Source: Streptomyces sp. AA1529 (lineage in GTDB: Bacteria > Actinomycetota > Actinomycetes > Streptomycetales > Streptomycetaceae). Taken from it: a stretch of DNA of 64,000 bases. The stretch is taken from the NCBI RefSeq assembly GCF_000280905.1, contig NZ_ALAP01000092.1:248001-312000 (forward strand), in the 5' to 3' direction. Position numbers and translations under genes: made by a program. Each line of letters starts with the position of its first letter. Position 1 is the first letter of the stretch. The notes under the pieces were generated by a model that was given only the letters and a program-made list of their open reading frames with translations, did not search any database and was not told the DNA's origin. Of the stretch, positions 24,213-32,965 are shown in pieces.

Positions 24213-24878
24213 TCAGTACCAGCCGTGCTCGTCGTGGAAGGCGAGTGCCGCCTGCCAGGAGCCGTACCGCTCCTTGACGTAGCGCTCGGCGCCGGCATGC
24301 TGTTCGGCGACCGTGCCCTTGCCCCAGGGCTGGTCGGTCTGGAACAGGCCGTGGTACTTGCCGTTCTGCGCGTTCGGGTTGCCGCTGGACTCCCGGCGGA
24401 TGATCTCCGCCTTGGCCGCGCTCTCCGCCGTCGAGGAGTGCGGCGCGGCGGGCGCGCTGCTGCGCGGTGCCTGCTGCTCAGGGACTGATTCCTGCTGCTC
24501 GGGGGCGGGTTGCTGGTCCTGCGGCGCCGACTGCTGTCCGGCGCTGGACCCGGTCGGGCTGCCCGGAGCCGCCGGGGCGGGCCGGGGTGCGGCCTCCCCG
24601 ATGGTCAGCCGCTGCCCGGGGTAGATCCGGTCGGGATCGGGAAGCGCGTTCCGCTCCGCGAGTTCCTGCCATCTGGTGCCATGGCTCCGGGCCACCTCGG
24701 AGAGCGTGTCGCCGGGCCGCACCTGGTAGGTGGTGGTCGTGGGGTCCTGACGCTGCGCGGCCTCCGTGTGCGTGTGCGTGTCGGATGACTGCCCCTCCTG
24801 CGCGAAGGCAGGCGCGGCCGGAACGGCGACTGCGGCAGCCGTGAGGACGCCGAAGGTGGCGATCTTGGTCTTACGCAT
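24213..24878 (-). CDS. Secreted LysM plus transglycosylase-like protein
   Basis: A 221-residue exported peptidoglycan-binding protein. A signal peptide (1 to about 26, cleavage after AFA) is followed by one LysM module (about 52-95, TYQVRPGDTLSEVARSHG ... IYPGQRLTI) that binds glycan GlcNAc, then a long Gln/Pro/Ser linker. The C-terminal domain (IIRRESSGNPNAQN..GLFQTDQPWG..GTVAEQH) matches the transglycosylase-like/resuscitation-factor fold with the catalytic Glu in RRESSG. ATG 24878 is favoured over the in-frame TTG at 24887 because AAGGAC lies at good spacing. It probably remodels the wall during growth or germination. Confidence 0.87.
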   Translation of the reverse strand: MRKTKIATFGVLTAAAVAVPAAPAFAQEGQSSDTHTHTEAAQRQDPTTTTYQVRPGDTLSEVARSHGTRWQELAERNALPDPDRIYPGQRLTIGEAAPRPAPAAPGSPTGSSAGQQSAPQDQQPAPEQQESVPEQQAPRSSAPAAPHSSTAESAAKAEIIRRESSGNPNAQNGKYHGLFQTDQPWGKGTVAEQHAGAERYVKERYGSWQAALAFHDEHGWY

Positions 24879-25045
24879 CTGAATCAAGTCCTTACCGTCG
24901 AGCCCGGAAGCTCTCTGTTGGGGTCAGAGGAAAGCCCGTCAGGGCCGTAGCAAACTCCGTCAGATGCCGTCCGGGCCGACGATCCGTTCTGCTTTGCCGA
25001 TCTTTCACCCGTCCAGAGGTACCCGGCGTCCCCGATGGGCGGTAC

Positions 25046-25609
25046 CTAGCCGGGGTTGGCACGCAGCCAGTCCAGAACCTGCGCGGCGTGCCGGTCCGGC
25101 GGGAAGACGGGGTGGAAGACGTGCTCGATCGCGCCGGCGCGGACGATCAGGGTGAGGCGCCGGTAGAACAGCCGCCCGCCCACTTCGAGAACGGGCATCC
25201 GCAGAGCTCCCGCGAGGGCCAGCACCGGGTCGGAGAGCAGTCCGAACGGCAGCCGCAGCCGCTGGGCGAGCTCGCGCTGGCAGGGGCTGTCCTGACCGGA
25301 GAGGCCGAACACGCGGGACGCCCCGGCGGTCAGCAGCTCCGCGTGCCGGTCCCGGAATCCGCAGGCTTCCTGGAGGCAACCCGCCGCACCGGGGACGGAG
25401 TCCCAGCCGACGGGCAGCTCGCGGGGGCGTGCGGCGCGCGGAAAGGCGTAGAGGACGGTGCGCCCGTCGCCCAGCCGGTCCAGGGCGACCAGCCGGCCTT
25501 CGATGTGCGGAAGTCCGAGGGAGGGCAGCCGCGTTCCGGGCAGGTGGTCGGCGGCACCGTCGTCCCCGGGTTCGGGAAGTCCAGCCGGCAGTCGCGTCAG
25601 GTCGTCCAC
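25046..25609 (-). CDS. Bcp/PrxQ-type peroxiredoxin
   Basis: A 187-residue thioredoxin-fold AhpC/TSA protein. The peroxidatic Cys78 lies in GAAGCLQEAC, with a second Cys five residues later (Cys83), the CxxxxC spacing of atypical 2-Cys Bcp/PrxQ enzymes. A third Cys (110) is in DSPCQREL. Pro and Thr of the canonical TPGCT are partly replaced (PGAAGC), so activity should be tested. It would reduce H2O2 or organic hydroperoxides. GTG 25609 was chosen for the GAAGGA site upstream. It is divergent from the DeoR gene. Confidence 0.75.
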   Translation of the reverse strand: MDDLTRLPAGLPEPGDDGAADHLPGTRLPSLGLPHIEGRLVALDRLGDGRTVLYAFPRAARPRELPVGWDSVPGAAGCLQEACGFRDRHAELLTAGASRVFGLSGQDSPCQRELAQRLRLPFGLLSDPVLALAGALRMPVLEVGGRLFYRRLTLIVRAGAIEHVFHPVFPPDRHAAQVLDWLRANPG

Positions 25610-25820
25610 GTGGTGTCCTTCCCCGTGCCGGGGTGCGTGCGGCGGAGTCTCCCGGAACGCTAGCCGCGCCCGCACCGCGCGGGCCGCACGACGCCGGGCC
25701 CGTGCGGCCCGCGGGACGGAACGGGCACCGAACGGGCGAGTGTTCGCCTCCAACGGTCGACATACCCTCGACCGCGAATGCGTCGTTCCTGCTCAGCGGC
25801 GTTTCCGCGGACGGTGCCGA

Positions 25821-25912
25821 CGGGCAGAAACGGTCACGATCTTCTCCGCCGGGAGGCTGGTCGTACCGGACGGAGCCCGGTACAACTCTCCACACGGGCA
25901 GGAACGGGCATG
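25821..25912 (+). promoter_or_regulatory. Repeated motif upstream of the DeoR gene
   Basis: CGGGCAGAAACGGTCACG (25821-25838) and CGGGCAGGAACGGGCATG (25895-25912) match at 15 of 18 bases and are 74 bp apart, in the region that must hold the promoter of deoR and its polyol operon. They are plausible DeoR operators; the assignment is by position only. Confidence 0.4.
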
Positions 25913-25944
25913 TCCGTGACCGAACGGAGAGGGGCGACGGGGCC

Positions 25945-26706
25945 ATGAGCGCGGCGGAGCGGCAGCGGCAGATCGTCGGCGCGGCGCGACGGCTGGGCTC
26001 TGTCGAGGTGGCCTCGCTGGCGGAGGAACTGGGCGTCGCCAAGGAGACGGTCCGCCGCGACCTGCGGGTGCTGGAGGAGCACGGGCTGCTGCGCCGGACC
26101 CACGGCGGGGCGTACCCGGTGGAGAGCGCCGGGTTCGAGACGACCCTGGCGTACCGCACCACCATGCACGTGCCCGAGAAGCGGCGGATCGCCTCGGCCG
26201 CCGTCGAACTGCTCGGGGACGCGGAGACGGTCTTCGTCGACGAGGGGTTCACCCCGCAGCTGATCGCCGAGGCGCTGCCCCGGGACCGGCGGCTGACCGT
26301 GGTGACGGCCTCGCTGCCGGTGGCCCGGGTGCTGGCGGCGGAGGAGGAGTTCACCGTGCTGCTGCTCGGCGGACGGGTTCGGGGCGGCACCCTGGCCACC
26401 GTCGAGCACTGGACGACGAAGATGCTCGCCGGCTTCGTCATCGATCTGGCCTTCGTGGGCGCCAACGGGATCTCCCGGGAGCACGGCCTGACCACTCCCG
26501 ACCCGGCGGTCTCCGAGGTCAAGGCGCAGGCCATGCGGGCCGCTCGGCGGCGGATCTTCGCGGGGCTGCACACCAAGTTCGGCGCGGTGAGCTTCTGCCG
26601 CTTCGCCGAGGTCGCCGACTTCGAGGCGCTGGTCACCTCGGTGAACCTGCCCGCCCCGGAAGCACACCGCTACGCGCTGCGTGGGCCGCAGGTCATCAGG
26701 GTCTGA
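25945..26706 (+). CDS. DeoR-family regulator of the polyol operon
   Basis: A 253-residue sugar-operon repressor. The N-terminal DeoR helix-turn-helix is VEVASLAEELGVAKETVRRDLRVLEE (about 20-45), followed by LRRTHGGA, the family marker. The C-terminal DeoRC sugar-phosphate isomerase-like sensor domain includes VDEGFTPQLIAEAL, DLAFVGANGIS and HTKFG. Such regulators are released by a phosphorylated sugar. ATG 25945 is preceded by GGAGAGGGG. The binding-protein gene begins 85 bp downstream, so it probably regulates its own operon. The inducer is unknown; a xylulose or fructose phosphate is a fair guess. Confidence 0.87.
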   Translation: MSAAERQRQIVGAARRLGSVEVASLAEELGVAKETVRRDLRVLEEHGLLRRTHGGAYPVESAGFETTLAYRTTMHVPEKRRIASAAVELLGDAETVFVDEGFTPQLIAEALPRDRRLTVVTASLPVARVLAAEEEFTVLLLGGRVRGGTLATVEHWTTKMLAGFVIDLAFVGANGISREHGLTTPDPAVSEVKAQAMRAARRRIFAGLHTKFGAVSFCRFAEVADFEALVTSVNLPAPEAHRYALRGPQVIRV

Positions 26707-26731
26707 TCCGGCCCGCTTCCCAGCTTCTGTA

Positions 26732-26754
26732 CGGGCGGCGGTACCGCACGCCCG
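26732..26754. promoter_or_regulatory. Nested palindrome before the polyol transport genes
   Basis: CGGGCG-GCGGTACCGC-A-CGCCCG: a 10-bp perfect palindrome (26738-26747) inside matching flanking arms, 38 bp upstream of the binding-protein ATG. It could be an operator or an attenuator that adjusts expression between deoR and the transporter genes. Confidence 0.4.
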
Positions 26755-26791
26755 CGTTCAACCGGAATATCACGATTCGCCAGGAGTTCAT

Positions 26792-28195
26792 ATGCGCTGT
26801 CAGAGCAGGCCGCAGGGCCGGATACGCAGCCGACCACATCGGGCCAGGGCGGTCAGGGCAGCCACTGCCGCCGCCACGGCGAGTGCGCTGCTCGCGCTGT
26901 CCGGCTGCGCCGGCGCGGGCAGCCTCGGCTCCGGCGGCGACACGATCAGCGTGCTGATGGTGAACAACCCGCAGATGCTGGAGCTGCAGAAGCTGACCGC
27001 CGAGCACTTCACCGCGGAGACGGGCATCAAGGTCCAGTTCACGGTGCTCCCGGAGAACGACGTACGGGACAAGATCAGCCAGGACTTCGCCAACCAGGCC
27101 GGGCAGTACGACGTGGCGACGCTCAGCAACTACGAGACGCCGATCTTCGCCAAGAACGACTGGCTGCGCTCCCTGACCCCCTACACCCGCAAGGACAAGC
27201 ACTTCGACCAGCAGGACATCCTGCCTCCGGTGCGCGACTCGCTCAGCGGCGAGGACGGCCAGGTCTACGCCGAGCCGTTCTACGGCGAGTCGTCCTTCCT
27301 GATGTACCGCAAGGATGTCTTCGCCCAGGAGGGCCTGAAGATGCCCGCGCACCCCACCTGGCCGCAGGTGGCGAAGCTCGCCGCACAGGTCGACGGTGCG
27401 CAGCACGGCATGAAGGGCATCTGCCTGCGCGGGCTGCCGGGCTGGGGCGAACTCGTCGCACCGCTGACGACGGTGGTGAACACCTTCGGCGGGACCTGGT
27501 TCGACAAGGACTGGAACGCGCGGCTGAAGGACCCCGCCTTCCGGAAGGCGACCAAGTTCTACGTGGACCTGGTGCGCAAGCACGGCGAGTCCGGGGCCTC
27601 CCAGTCCGGGTACGCGGAGTGCCTGAACAACATGACCCAGGGCAAGACCGCCATGTGGTACGACGCCACCGCCGGGGCCGGTTCCCTGGAGGGCGCCAAG
27701 TCCAAGGTGAAAGGCAAGATCGGCTACGTCCCCGCGCCGGTGGTGAAGACCCGCAGCTCGGGCTGGCTCTACAGCTGGGCCTGGGGGATCCAGAAGGCGA
27801 GCCGGAACCCGGACAAGGCCTGGAAGTTCATCTCCTGGGCCTCCGGCAAGGAGTACGAGAAGCTGGTCGGTGAGAAGTTCGGCTGGGCCAACGTCCCGGC
27901 GGGCAAGCGGGCCTCCACCTACGAGCTGCCGGAGTACAAGAAGGCGGCCGGCGCCTTCCACGAGGTCACCCGGGAGGCCATCACCAAGGCCAGGCCCCGC
28001 GATCCGGGCGTGCAGAAACGGCCCACGATCGGCATCCAGTTCGTCGACATCCCCGAGTTCGCCGATCTGGGGACGAAGGTCTCGCACGAGATCAGCGCCG
28101 CCATCGCGGGCCGCCAGTCGGTGGACGAGGCGCTGCGCAAGGCCCAGAAGCTGGCACAGGAGGTCTCCGACGACTACGAGGGGCGAGGGCAATGA
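26792..28195 (+). CDS. Polyol/sugar ABC transporter substrate-binding lipoprotein
   Basis: A 467-residue extracellular lipoprotein. The signal peptide ends in a lipobox LALSGC with Cys39 lipidated. The mature protein has the SBP_bac_1 fold; ISVLMVNNPQMLELQKL, PFYGESSFLMYRKD and WAWGIQKASRNPDKAWKF resemble mannitol/sorbitol-binding proteins of the SmoE/MtlE group. It captures the solute for the two following permeases. ATG 26792 has CAGGAG. It overlaps the next gene by ATGA, showing translational coupling. The exact polyol (mannitol, sorbitol, arabitol) cannot be fixed by eye. Confidence 0.85.
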   Translation: MRCQSRPQGRIRSRPHRARAVRAATAAATASALLALSGCAGAGSLGSGGDTISVLMVNNPQMLELQKLTAEHFTAETGIKVQFTVLPENDVRDKISQDFANQAGQYDVATLSNYETPIFAKNDWLRSLTPYTRKDKHFDQQDILPPVRDSLSGEDGQVYAEPFYGESSFLMYRKDVFAQEGLKMPAHPTWPQVAKLAAQVDGAQHGMKGICLRGLPGWGELVAPLTTVVNTFGGTWFDKDWNARLKDPAFRKATKFYVDLVRKHGESGASQSGYAECLNNMTQGKTAMWYDATAGAGSLEGAKSKVKGKIGYVPAPVVKTRSSGWLYSWAWGIQKASRNPDKAWKFISWASGKEYEKLVGEKFGWANVPAGKRASTYELPEYKKAAGAFHEVTREAITKARPRDPGVQKRPTIGIQFVDIPEFADLGTKVSHEISAAIAGRQSVDEALRKAQKLAQEVSDDYEGRGQ

Positions 28196-29160
28196 GCACT
28201 CCGACCACCACTGCCCCGGACGCGCACGACGAGAAGCGTCCGCCGGCCGCCCGGCCCGCCGCGCCGAAGGGGCCGCCCAACCGGCTGCGCGGCTGGGTCA
28301 CCCGCGCGCCGCTGCTGCCCGCCCTGGTCTTCCTGATCATCGTCACCCAGTTGCCGTTCGCGGCCACCCTGGTGGTCTCGTTCTTCGACTGGAACGCGCT
28401 CTACCCCGAAGCCCGGTCCTTCGGCGGCTTCGCGAACTACCAGGAGGTGCTCAGCGATCCCGAGCTGCGCGACTCCGTGGTCACCACGGCGGTGCTGACC
28501 GCGGTCGTCGTCCTGGTCAGCCTGGTGCTCGGGCTGCTGCTGGCGCTGCTGCTCGACCGCAGCTTCCGCGGCCGCGGCGTGGTGCGCACGCTGCTGATCG
28601 CGCCGTTCCTGCTGGTGCCGGTGGCCGCGGCGCTGCTGTGGAAGCACGTGCTGTACAACCCCGAGTACGGGCTCTTCAACGGTGTGCTGAGCTGGCTGTT
28701 CGGGGACGACGCGCCGCAACCGGAATGGGTGGCCGAGATGCCGCTCGGCGCCGTGGAGATGGCGCTGATCTGGCAGTGGACGCCGTTCATGATGCTGATC
28801 CTGCTCGCCGGGCTGCAGAGCCGGCCCGCCGACTCGATCGAGGCCGCCCGGATCGACGGGGCCGGGGCCTGGCAGATCTTCCGCTATCTGACACTGCCGC
28901 ACCTGCGCCGGTATCTGGAGCTGGGGGCGCTGCTGGGATCGATCTACATCGTGCAGAACTTCGACGCCGTCTTCACCATCACCTCCGGCGGGCTGGGCAC
29001 CGCCAACCTGCCGTACACCATCTACCAGACCTTCTACCAGGGCCATGAGTACGGCCTCGCCTCGGCCGCCGGCGTGCTCGTCGTCATCGGCTCCCTGATC
29101 ATCGCCACCCTCGCGCTGCGGGTGGTCTCGTCCCTCTTCCGCGAGGAGGTCCGCGCATGA
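28192..29160 (+). CDS. ABC polyol transporter permease, first subunit
   Basis: A 322-residue inner-membrane permease with six predicted helices after a polar N-terminus (1-35). The EAA loop that docks the ATPase reads DSIEAARIDGAGAWQIF (about residues 218-234). MalF/SmoF-type first subunits of carbohydrate importers have this plan. It is joined by ATGA overlaps to the binding protein and the second permease. No ATP-binding subunit is encoded in the operon; in Streptomyces the shared ATPase MsiK commonly energises such importers, and I assume that here. Confidence 0.88.
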   Translation: MSTPTTTAPDAHDEKRPPAARPAAPKGPPNRLRGWVTRAPLLPALVFLIIVTQLPFAATLVVSFFDWNALYPEARSFGGFANYQEVLSDPELRDSVVTTAVLTAVVVLVSLVLGLLLALLLDRSFRGRGVVRTLLIAPFLLVPVAAALLWKHVLYNPEYGLFNGVLSWLFGDDAPQPEWVAEMPLGAVEMALIWQWTPFMMLILLAGLQSRPADSIEAARIDGAGAWQIFRYLTLPHLRRYLELGALLGSIYIVQNFDAVFTITSGGLGTANLPYTIYQTFYQGHEYGLASAAGVLVVIGSLIIATLALRVVSSLFREEVRA

Positions 29161-30059
29161 GCGCCCTGACCGCAGACGCACCCGAGGCGGCGTCGTCCAC
29201 CGCCGGGCCGAAGGCCGCCTCCGCCCCGCCCGGAAGCATCCGCCGCAAGAACACCGCGCTGGGCCTGCTGGCCTGGGTGTGCGGGCTGCTCTTCGTGCTG
29301 CCGATCGCCTGGATGGTGCTGACCTCGCTGCACTCGGAGTCGGACGCCGCCACCAACCCGCCGTCGCTGGCCGCCCCGCTGACTCTCGACGGCTACCGCG
29401 CCTTCTTCGACGCGGGCGGCGGGGCCGGACCCTGGCCCGCGCTCGCCAACTCGCTGATGGCCTCGGTCTTCTCCACCCTGCTGGTACTGGTGCTGGCGCT
29501 GCCCGCCGCGTACGCGCTGTCCATCCGGCCGGTGCGCAAGTGGCGTGACGTGCTGTTCTTCTTCCTGTCGACGAAGATGCTGCCGATCGTCGCCGGACTG
29601 CTGCCGATCTACCTGTTCGCGAAGAACACGTCGTTCCTCGACAACATCTGGCTGCTGGTCATCCTCTACACCTCGATGAACCTGCCGATCGCGGTGTGGA
29701 TGATGCAGTCCTTCCTCGCCGAGGTGCCGCCCGCCCTGATCGAGGCGGCGCAGATCGACGGGGCCCGGCTGCCGACCGTCCTCGCCCGGGTGGTCGCGCC
29801 CGTCGCCGCGCCCGGAATCGCCGCCACCGCGCTCATCTGCTTCATCTTCTCCTGGAACGAGATGCTGTTCGCGCGGGTCCTGACGGGGGTCGTGGCGCAG
29901 ACCGCGCCCGTCTTCCTGACCGGTTTCATCACCAGCCAGGGCCTGTTCCTGGCCAAGGTGTGCGCCGCGTCTCTCGTGATCTCCCTGCCGGTGCTCGCCG
30001 CGGGGTTCGCCGCCCAGGACAAGCTGGTCCAGGGCCTGTCGCTAGGAGCTGTCAAATGA
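29157..30059 (+). CDS. ABC polyol transporter permease, second subunit
   Basis: A 300-residue MalG/SmoG-type permease with six helices and a periplasmic loop after helix 1. Its EAA motif reads EVPPALIEAAQIDGARL (about residues 183-199), where the ATPase binds. It forms the pore with the upstream permease. ATG 29157 overlaps the first permease by ATGA, and its stop overlaps the dehydrogenase gene in the same way, so all four genes from 26792 are coupled. Confidence 0.88.
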   Translation: MSALTADAPEAASSTAGPKAASAPPGSIRRKNTALGLLAWVCGLLFVLPIAWMVLTSLHSESDAATNPPSLAAPLTLDGYRAFFDAGGGAGPWPALANSLMASVFSTLLVLVLALPAAYALSIRPVRKWRDVLFFFLSTKMLPIVAGLLPIYLFAKNTSFLDNIWLLVILYTSMNLPIAVWMMQSFLAEVPPALIEAAQIDGARLPTVLARVVAPVAAPGIAATALICFIFSWNEMLFARVLTGVVAQTAPVFLTGFITSQGLFLAKVCAASLVISLPVLAAGFAAQDKLVQGLSLGAVK

Positions 30060-31045
30060 AGGCCGCACTCGTCGAGTCGGTGGGCAAGGTGTCCCTGACG
30101 GAGGTTCCCGACCCGACCCCCGGTCCCCGCGAGGTGGTGGTGAAGGTCGCGGCGTGCGGGCTGTGCGGAACGGATCTGCACATCAAGCAGGGCGAGTTCG
30201 CCCCCTCGCTGCCGCTGGTGCCCGGTCACGAGTTCGCCGGGGAGGTGGTGGCACTGGGCAGCGAGGTCGACGAGCTGGCCGAGGGGGACCAGGTGGCCGT
30301 CGACCCCTCCCTGTACTGCCACGAGTGCCGCTACTGCCGCCGCGGCCACAACAACCTGTGCGACCGGTGGGCCGCGATCGGCGTGTCCACGGCCGGCGGT
30401 GCCGCCGAGTACGCGGTAGCGCCCGTGGCCAACTGCGTGCGGCTGCCCGAACATGTGCGGACCCAGGACGCGGCGCTCATCGAACCGCTCTCCTGCGCGG
30501 TGCGCGGCTACGACGTGCTCAAGAGCCAGCTCGGGTCCCATGTACTGATCTACGGTTCGGGGACGATGGGACTGATGATGCTGGAGCTGGCCAAACGAAC
30601 CGGTGCGGCGAGCGTGGAGGTCCTCGACCTGAACCCCGAACGGCTGGCCACGGCCCGCGGTCTGGGGTGCAGCGGCGCGGCGGCGACCGCCGAGGAACTG
30701 GACCGGCCCGGCGGCTGGGACCTGGTGGTGGACGCCACGGGCAACGCGGCCGCCATCCAGGACGGCCTCGGCCGGGTGGCGAAGGCGGGCACCTTCCTCC
30801 AGTTCGGTGTCTCCGACTACGCGACCCGGGCCACGATCGAGCCGTACCGCATCTACAACCAGGAGATCACCATCACCGGCTCGATGGCCGTCCTGCACAG
30901 CTACGAGCGGGCCGCCGAACTGTTCGCCGGCGGGATCCTGGACCCGGAGGTGTTCATCTCCGACCGGATGCCGCTGGACTCCTACCCGGAGGCGCTGGAC
31001 CGGTTCGCCGAGGGCAAGGGCCGCAAGATCGTGGTGGTGCCCTGA
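30056..31045 (+). CDS. Zinc-dependent polyol/alcohol dehydrogenase (MDR family)
   Basis: A 329-residue medium-chain dehydrogenase. Catalytic zinc ligands include Cys37 (ACGLCGTD) and His58-Glu59 (GHEF). The structural zinc lobe has Cys88, Cys91, Cys94 and Cys102 (CHECRYC...NLC). A glycine-rich GSGTMG (about 165-170) binds NAD(P). As the last gene of the polyol importer it most likely oxidises the imported polyol to a ketose (arabitol to xylulose, sorbitol to fructose). It is coupled to the second permease by an ATGA overlap. No kinase follows; the FGGY kinase at 17129-18607 could supply that step. Confidence 0.88.
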   Translation: MKAALVESVGKVSLTEVPDPTPGPREVVVKVAACGLCGTDLHIKQGEFAPSLPLVPGHEFAGEVVALGSEVDELAEGDQVAVDPSLYCHECRYCRRGHNNLCDRWAAIGVSTAGGAAEYAVAPVANCVRLPEHVRTQDAALIEPLSCAVRGYDVLKSQLGSHVLIYGSGTMGLMMLELAKRTGAASVEVLDLNPERLATARGLGCSGAAATAEELDRPGGWDLVVDATGNAAAIQDGLGRVAKAGTFLQFGVSDYATRATIEPYRIYNQEITITGSMAVLHSYERAAELFAGGILDPEVFISDRMPLDSYPEALDRFAEGKGRKIVVVP

Positions 31046-31283
31046 GGCGGTGCCGCTCCCGCCCGTCCGGGGTCTCACGGCCACCGGGCGGGTGCCGGGC
31101 CCGGGACGCTCGGCCGGGACCGGTGCCGCCGGTGCGATCACCGCCTTGACGTACCGAAAGGTCGTCGTGGCGGAACGCTCCGCCGAACGCGGGGCCGGCG
31201 CCGCGGCTCGTTGCCGATCACGGATGCGCTCGTTGAGTCAGGGCATCCGGGGCATCGGGCTCCGGGGTGAGAGAGGAGGACTC

Positions 31284-31517
31284 GTGCCACGGAAGGGTAT
31301 CGCCCTGGCGGCGGCCGCCGCGGTGAGCAGCGTGCTGTTCGCGGCGGTTCCGGCCACCGCCGTGTCCCCCGCGCAGACGCGTGCCGGTGGACCTCCCTAC
31401 CCGTACGCCGACTGCGTGAAGGAGGCGAAGCGGCAGACGAAGGGCACCGACCACGCGGCCAGGTCCCTGTGCGACAAGCTGGTGAAGAAGGGGTGGATCA
31501 AGCCGCCCCGCGCCTGA
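31284..31517 (+). CDS. Small secreted protein with two cysteines
   Basis: A 77-residue protein. A signal peptide (1 to about 26, cleavage after ATA) leaves about 50 residues that are Lys-rich with Cys44 and Cys63, spaced for one disulfide (YADCVKEAKRQ ... SLCDKLVKKGWIKPP). I do not recognise a family; similar tiny secreted proteins are common in Streptomyces. GTG 31284 is well supported by GAGAGGAGGA. A strong hairpin follows the stop. Confidence 0.7.
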   Translation: MPRKGIALAAAAAVSSVLFAAVPATAVSPAQTRAGGPPYPYADCVKEAKRQTKGTDHAARSLCDKLVKKGWIKPPRA

Positions 31518-31529
31518 TCCGGCCCGCGG

Positions 31530-31565
31530 GCCCCGCCGGACGGTCCACGCACCGTCCGGCGGGGC
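31530..31565 (+). terminator. Strong terminator hairpin
   Basis: A 14-bp perfect stem CCCCGCCGGACGGT/ACCGTCCGGCGGGG with a CCACGC loop and one further G-C pair (31530/31565), starting 13 bp after the small secreted-protein stop. Confidence 0.8.
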
Positions 31566-31659
31566 TCTCTGCTGTCGTCGCCCGCTGCTCCGGCCGGGCA
31601 CGGTGCACGACCGGGCCCGGCCGGCGGTCGCCTGACCTGGGTGCCAGGAGGAGAGTTCC

Positions 31660-32060
31660 GTGACCGGTTCGGGGCCCCGCCCCGTCCCCGATCCGCGCAG
31701 CCGCCCTGTTCTGCCGGACCATGTGCGCGAGTGTGTCCCGCTCGAGCACGGCGAGGTCTTTCTGCGCGGCGGCAACCACACCCGGTTCGAGGAACAGTTG
31801 TACGAGAATCGGGCTGCCGGTCGGCACCGGCGGCAGCCAGGTGGCGGCCCGCGGACTCAACCGCTTCCAGCCCGGCTGCACGCTGTGGGTCGTCCCGCTC
31901 GGCAGGGCGCAGAAGCAACTCGCGCTCGCGGGCCCGAGCCGGCTGCACGGGGTGGCCCAACGTTCGAAGCCCTGTCTGCCCGGCTGCGCCCTGCGGGCGG
32001 GCGACGCTCCTCCAGGACACTCCCCAGGACCGGCGCAGGGCCGCTCCCGGGCCGCTGCCG
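31660..32060 (+). pseudogene. Possible frameshift-damaged CDS of unknown function
   Basis: GTG 31660 has an excellent site (AGGAGGAGAG) and opens a coding-like frame to about 31810 (VRECVPLEHGEVFLRGG, FEEQLYEN). Coding character then moves to another plus frame (GLPVGTGGSQVAARGLNRF, CTLWVVPLGRAQKQL) and, near 31970, seems to return to the first (TFEALSARLRPAGG). Two compensating shifts are possible, or the gene is decaying. No product can be named. The true 3' end is unclear. Confidence 0.3.
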
Positions 32061-32102
32061 GCGGGAGCGTCCCGTCGGCCGGCGCCTTCCGTTCCGGTCC
32101 GA

Positions 32103-32164
32103 CAGTCGGCCGGTCCGGCGGCGGCCGGTCCGGCAGTCGGCCGGTCCGGCGGCGGCCGGTCCGG
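32103..32164. repeat. 31-bp tandem repeat, two exact copies
   Basis: The 31-bp unit starting CAGTCGGCCGGTCCGG occurs at 32103-32133 and 32134-32164. Each unit holds internal CGGCCGGTCCGG repeats. It lies between the probable pseudogene and the ANTAR gene and looks like local slippage. Confidence 0.85.
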
Positions 32165-32207
32165 CGGCGGATCGCCGGGCACGCCGCGGCCACCGGTTGG
32201 GAGCGTC

Positions 32208-32672
32208 TCAGCCGGCGGTTCCGTTCTGCCGGGCGGCGCGGGCGGCGCGCGCGCAGGAGGCCGACACGGCGCTGCGCAGCCATTCCGGCAGCGGCTCCTG
32301 GTGGGTCGCCCGGGTCAGCAGGCGGGCGACCTCCCGGAGTTTGGTGTTGGTCCGCTGCGAGGTGTCGACCAGCACCCGCCATGCCGTCTCGGGGCCGCAG
32401 CGCCCCGAAGCCATGATCACCCCGCGCGCCTGGTCGATCAGGGGACGGCTGTCCAGCGCCTGCCGGAGTTGGGCCACCTCCTCCCGGAGTCGGTGCAGCT
32501 CGGCGGGCGGACATGCCTCGTGCGCCGGGCCGGCGGCCCCGGACTCCGCACCGGCGGCCGACGGTTCTCGGCCGACGGCCCGGGGCTCTTCACGGGAGTC
32601 CCCGGGCCTCTCGTCAGGAGGAGGAGAATCGGAGGTGTAGAAGGTCCCCTCGCTGGTCACCCGTAGCTCCAT
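32208..32672 (-). CDS. ANTAR-domain protein
   Basis: A 154-residue protein. An unstructured Pro/Glu/Ser N-terminus (1-60) leads to a short coiled coil (ELHRLREEVAQLRQALDSR) and an ANTAR domain (about 82-130, LIDQARGVIMASGRCGPETA...LREVARLL). ANTAR domains bind tandem stem-loops in nascent RNA to prevent termination, usually under a sensor or phosphorelay; no GAF or receiver domain is attached here. The start is uncertain: ATG 32672 fits the coding boundary but its site is weak. Confidence 0.8.
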   Translation of the reverse strand: MELRVTSEGTFYTSDSPPPDERPGDSREEPRAVGREPSAAGAESGAAGPAHEACPPAELHRLREEVAQLRQALDSRPLIDQARGVIMASGRCGPETAWRVLVDTSQRTNTKLREVARLLTRATHQEPLPEWLRSAVSASCARAARAARQNGTAG

Positions 32673-32965
32673 CCGAGCTGGTTCGGCCCAGGAGCCGGCG
32701 CGGTAGCGCCCCGGACCCGGCCTAGGCGGAGCCGGGCGCGCGCCCTGCCGCCCCAGGGCGAGTGGACAAGCGATCCCACTGCCCGGGGCGGCGCCACGGC
32801 AGGATTCATCGTGCCTCCGGAGACAACTGTTGTCGCATGACACATGTCTGCCCGTCCGGGCGGGACGGTACGCCCACCTGTGAGATAGCGAACACCGGCG
32901 CACCCGTACCGTGGCGGGACGCCCTCCCGCCCGGGAGGGCCACCCCATGACCGAGGAGCGCCGCC

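Noticed and set aside
24879-25045. c-di-AMP riboswitch upstream of the LysM gene
   Set aside because: A GGGTGAAAGATC segment resembles part of the motif but the pairing partner and CAGCUAACC core are absent.
32103-32164. CRISPR-like meaning for the 31-bp repeat
   Set aside because: Only two adjacent copies with no spacers; it is a simple tandem duplication.
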